DNA of 9,233 bases from Clostridiales bacterium (GTDB lineage Bacteria > Bacillota > Clostridia > Oscillospirales > Oscillospiraceae), in NCBI GenBank assembly GCA_029098065.1, contig JAQXNP010000164.1:1-9233 (forward strand). Reading direction: 5' to 3'. Every line of letters begins with the position of its first letter. Position 1 is the stretch's first letter. Under the pieces are notes generated by a model. It saw only the letters and a list, made by a program, of their open reading frames with translations. It did not search any database and was not told the DNA's origin. The position numbers and the translations under genes are program-made. Below are positions 7,237 through 9,233 of this stretch, in pieces.

Positions 7237-8858
7237 ACTGAAGTTCTTCCTCTCCTCCGCTGTATCAGATATTCCTGCGTTTCAGATACTGCCCGGAGGT
7301 ATACTTTTACCTTCACCTGCGTTTTGTCATCTGTACCAAATACCTCTATATGATCCAACAGCGCGTCAATGATCCCATCGGAGAATCCATCCGAAAAGTT
7401 CAATTCCCTGTCAACTGCCTGCCGCAATACTTCAATTGACTGCATCATATCCTTTGTTTTTATTTTTTCCGCCTCCAATTCCTTCATTTTCTTCTGCAGC
7501 TTTTCTATTTCTTCATTAAACCGGTCATTTCTCAGACTGAACTCTTTATCAGAAATCCGGCCGTCAATGCTCAAATCCAGAAGTTTGTCCTTTCTCCGCA
7601 GGATATCGTCAATACTTGCTTTGCACCTGGCAGTCTCCTCATCTGCCTTTGAGCTGCTTCCAATTGCGGTATAGATCTGAACCAGCTCATGAATGATCTC
7701 CGATTTGTGAATGGAAAGCTCCTCCAGGACCTGCTTCATAATATCATCCAGCTCTACCGTGTACAGGATGGGAGAGGTGCAGCCCCTTTTTCCCTTTTTG
7801 TTGTACTCCTGGCATTGCCATACCTCTTTGTCCCCGCTCTTATAGCGGTATAGAGAGCGGTAGTAGGGCTGTTTGTGGATCCCGCAGATGATCTTTCCGC
7901 TGTACGGATATTTATTCTGATAGCTCGTCTTATTTTCAGAGCTTTGGGCAATGGACCGTTTTGCCAGAATCAAGTTTGCTTTTTCCCACAGCTCTTCCGA
8001 AACGATCGGAGGAACCGTCTCTTCATCCTTGTACATAACCCACTCCTCCTGGGAAAAATACTTTCGATCATTTAATTTGTAATCATATTTGCAGCTTTTC
8101 CCTCCACAGTAATACCCCTTATATTTAGGGTTGCTCAGAATTCCCCGGATCGTACTGAACGAAAAATCATTCCCCTTTGAGTTCTTGTATCCCAGACCGC
8201 CCAAATACGAGGAAATTGTGCGGATCCCCATCTGATGATTCGCATAGAGATCGAAGATCATGCGGACAATTTTCGCCTCATCTTCTTTGATCACCAATTT
8301 TCCATTTTGTTTCTCATAGCCCCATATTCTGCTGTTTCCAAGCACTACGCCATGTTCAACCGCTCTTTTAAACCCGAACTTTACCCGCTCGGATATTTTC
8401 CTCACTTCGTCCTGGGCAATGCTGGACATAATGGTCAGCCTCAACTCCGCGTCGGGCATGAGCGTATTGATATTATCTGATTGGAATAACACTCCCACGC
8501 CATATTTCAGCAGTTCCTGTGTATACTGAATACTGTCGAGCGTATTGCGGGAAAAGCGGGAAATTTCTTTGGTTACGACAAAGTCAAACCGGCCCGCTCG
8601 GGCATCATCAATCATACGCAGAAAATTCTCACGTTTCCCCACGCTTGTTCCGCTCATGCCTTCATCAACATAGCCTTCCACAAAAGTCCACTTGGGACAT
8701 TTCCTGATAAACTCCGAATAATAGTGCACCTGGGCAGACAGGGAATGAAGCTGCTCGTCCTTTTCCGTTGAGACGCGGGCATAGTAAGTAACTCTAAGCG
8801 GAAGATCGTAAATGGTCTTGCCTGAATTTAGTTCATTACGAATATTATATATATCCAT
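7215..8858 (-). CDS. Large serine recombinase (site-specific integrase/excisionase)
   Basis: This 547-residue protein integrates and excises DNA by serine-mediated double-strand cleavage at attachment sites. The resolvase-type catalytic domain spans ~21-165: Y-Y-A-R-V-S-T with the nucleophile S30, and E-I-S-R-F-S-R-N with R101 and R104. A recombinase domain follows at ~170-300 (G-N-S-R-I-W-G-Y-E, then I-L-S-N-P-K-Y-K-G-Y-Y). The zinc ribbon has C325, H328, C349 and C360, with His where Cys is usual. A charged coiled coil at ~405-480 is typical of the C-terminal part. AAAGGAG (8865-8871) lies 6 bases before the ATG. The gene is visibly AT-richer than its left neighbours, as expected for acquired DNA. 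It ends exactly where spoIVA homology begins, so it very likely acts at that site. All key residues are present, so it should be active. Confidence 0.95.
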   Translation of the reverse strand: MDIYNIRNELNSGKTIYDLPLRVTYYARVSTEKDEQLHSLSAQVHYYSEFIRKCPKWTFVEGYVDEGMSGTSVGKRENFLRMIDDARAGRFDFVVTKEISRFSRNTLDSIQYTQELLKYGVGVLFQSDNINTLMPDAELRLTIMSSIAQDEVRKISERVKFGFKRAVEHGVVLGNSRIWGYEKQNGKLVIKEDEAKIVRMIFDLYANHQMGIRTISSYLGGLGYKNSKGNDFSFSTIRGILSNPKYKGYYCGGKSCKYDYKLNDRKYFSQEEWVMYKDEETVPPIVSEELWEKANLILAKRSIAQSSENKTSYQNKYPYSGKIICGIHKQPYYRSLYRYKSGDKEVWQCQEYNKKGKRGCTSPILYTVELDDIMKQVLEELSIHKSEIIHELVQIYTAIGSSSKADEETARCKASIDDILRRKDKLLDLSIDGRISDKEFSLRNDRFNEEIEKLQKKMKELEAEKIKTKDMMQSIEVLRQAVDRELNFSDGFSDGIIDALLDHIEVFGTDDKTQVKVKVYLRAVSETQEYLIQRRRGRTSVCNRQYI

Positions 8859-8887
8859 AGAGATCTCCTTTAACTGCTTTTTGATTC

Positions 8888-8916
8888 ATTTTATTATAAG
8901 ATCATAATGATGTCAA
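8888..8916 (-). promoter_or_regulatory. Sigma-A-like promoter of the recombinase gene
   Basis: On the - strand, TTGACA (8916-8911) is followed after exactly 17 bases by TAAAAT (8893-8888): a perfect -35 and a 5/6 -10. The predicted transcript start near 8881 gives a leader of about 22 bases with the ribosome site at 8865-8871. I saw no convincing sigma-E or sigma-K element. This looks like a vegetative promoter, not the mother-cell control known for the skin recombinase of Bacillus subtilis. Confidence 0.75.
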
Positions 8917-8952
8917 TCTCATTCATTGAAGCATATAGCCGATTAACCCAAA

Positions 8953-8997
8953 ACATCCCCGGTTATTTCAGATGAAACAACCGGGGATGTCTTTTTC
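8953..8997. terminator. Hairpin terminator upstream of the recombinase
   Basis: ACATCCCCGGTT (8953-8964) pairs perfectly with AACCGGGGATGT (8979-8990). An inner TTTC/GAAA stem (8966-8969, 8974-8977) closes on an AGAT tetraloop past one A/C mismatch. The + strand continues CTTTTTC; the - strand continues TTTTGGG. It lies about 60 bases past the stop of the gene at 9060-9233, so it probably ends that - strand transcript and insulates the recombinase promoter. Confidence 0.85.
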
Positions 8998-9059
8998 GGG
9001 AATTCAGTTTTTGCGGCAGAGGAATCAATCATCACGCAGGAATACTTCCCATAAGAACT

Positions 9060-9233
9060 TCACCGCAGCACACTCTTTTGAAATCTATCAATGTCTCCAC
9101 GCGGAATATGCAGTCCCTCCTGGAGAAACGTGTCCATGTCCGGATACTGCTCATCAATCGCTGAAAAGGCCTCGTTCAGGTAGGCTTCTTTCGCGAGAAA
9201 GACACTTCTCATCACTGCAGCCTCTGCCTCGGT
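9060..9233 (-). CDS. C-terminal end of a probable tyrosine-phosphatase-family protein, 5' part outside the window
   Basis: The - strand is open from the window edge to TGA at 9060-9062 and codes for 57 residues. The sequence A-Y-L-N-E-A-F-S-A-I-D-E-Q-Y, followed by F-L-Q-E-G-L and D-I-D-R-F, resembles the helical C-terminus of Tyr_phosphatase_3-type protein phosphatases of Firmicutes, which typically reads Y-L-x-A-A-F-x-A-I-E-E-x-Y-G and then Y-L-R-E-G-L. The catalytic H-C-x5-R loop would lie outside the window and cannot be checked, so the call rests on recalled tail similarity alone. Its 3' end is served by the hairpin at 8953-8997. It may be element cargo or, if the element is very short or rearranged, a chromosomal gene. 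Confidence 0.6.
   Translation of the reverse strand, partial: TEAEAAVMRSVFLAKEAYLNEAFSAIDEQYPDMDTFLQEGLHIPRGDIDRFQKSVLR

Larger units (their letters stand above)
7218..9233. mobile_element. Edge of an integrated element inside spoIVA, right end outside the window
   Basis: The left boundary is the junction near 7215-7230, where the spoIVA tail gives way to the recombinase. An element made only of the recombinase is excluded, because 8859-9233 holds a promoter, a terminator and another gene rather than the missing spoIVA N-terminal part. The element therefore runs past the window, unless a later rearrangement moved the other half. No phage structural gene, relaxase or resistance gene is visible in the part shown, so its type (prophage, skin-like element, conjugative element) is open. 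Confidence 0.7.

Noticed and set aside
1..9233. CRISPR array, tRNA or rRNA
   Set aside because: No regularly spaced repeats and no tRNA- or rRNA-like sequence were seen on either strand.

Overview
The window suggests a spore-forming, fairly GC-rich member of the Clostridia, plausibly an Oscillospirales-type gut bacterium. Three things point there: a SpoIVA-like sporulation fragment, a short-type LeuC with a T-C-G-P-C cluster motif, and a Clostridia-style large serine recombinase. This is inference from family resemblance; there is no rRNA gene in the window to confirm it.

Left part (1-3700). The window opens inside a family 2 glycosyltransferase on the + strand, which ends at a strong bidirectional terminator. 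Facing it on the - strand is a compact leucine operon in the order leuC-leuD-leuB: both subunits of isopropylmalate isomerase, then isopropylmalate dehydrogenase. Together they convert 2-isopropylmalate to 2-oxoisocaproate. leuA is not in the window. A Crp/Fnr-type regulator is transcribed divergently from leuC across a short shared intergenic region that carries an extended -10 promoter and a spaced direct repeat.

Middle part (4300-6950). Two convergent transporter genes are both broken by single-base indels. The first is an EamA/DMT-type permease (+) with four separable frameshifts. The second is a neurotransmitter:sodium symporter family gene (-) with one frameshift in an A run. They share a terminator between their ends. 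The neighbouring leu genes, regulator and recombinase are intact, so the damage is local.

Right part (6943-9233). On the - strand lies the last ~93 codons of spoIVA, the gene for the ATPase that builds the base layer of the spore coat. Its homology stops abruptly at the 3' end of an AT-richer, intact 547-residue large serine recombinase gene read in the same direction. The rest of spoIVA is not in the window. The recombinase has its own near-consensus sigma-A-like promoter. Past it are a hairpin terminator and the 3' end of a probable tyrosine-phosphatase-family gene. The simplest reading is that the window contains one edge of an integrated element that split spoIVA and carries its recombinase at the junction. 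That is the layout of the skin element in sigK, so the element could be a developmentally excised intervening sequence in spoIVA, or it could simply have inactivated the gene. This is the main finding; the other element end lies outside the window.
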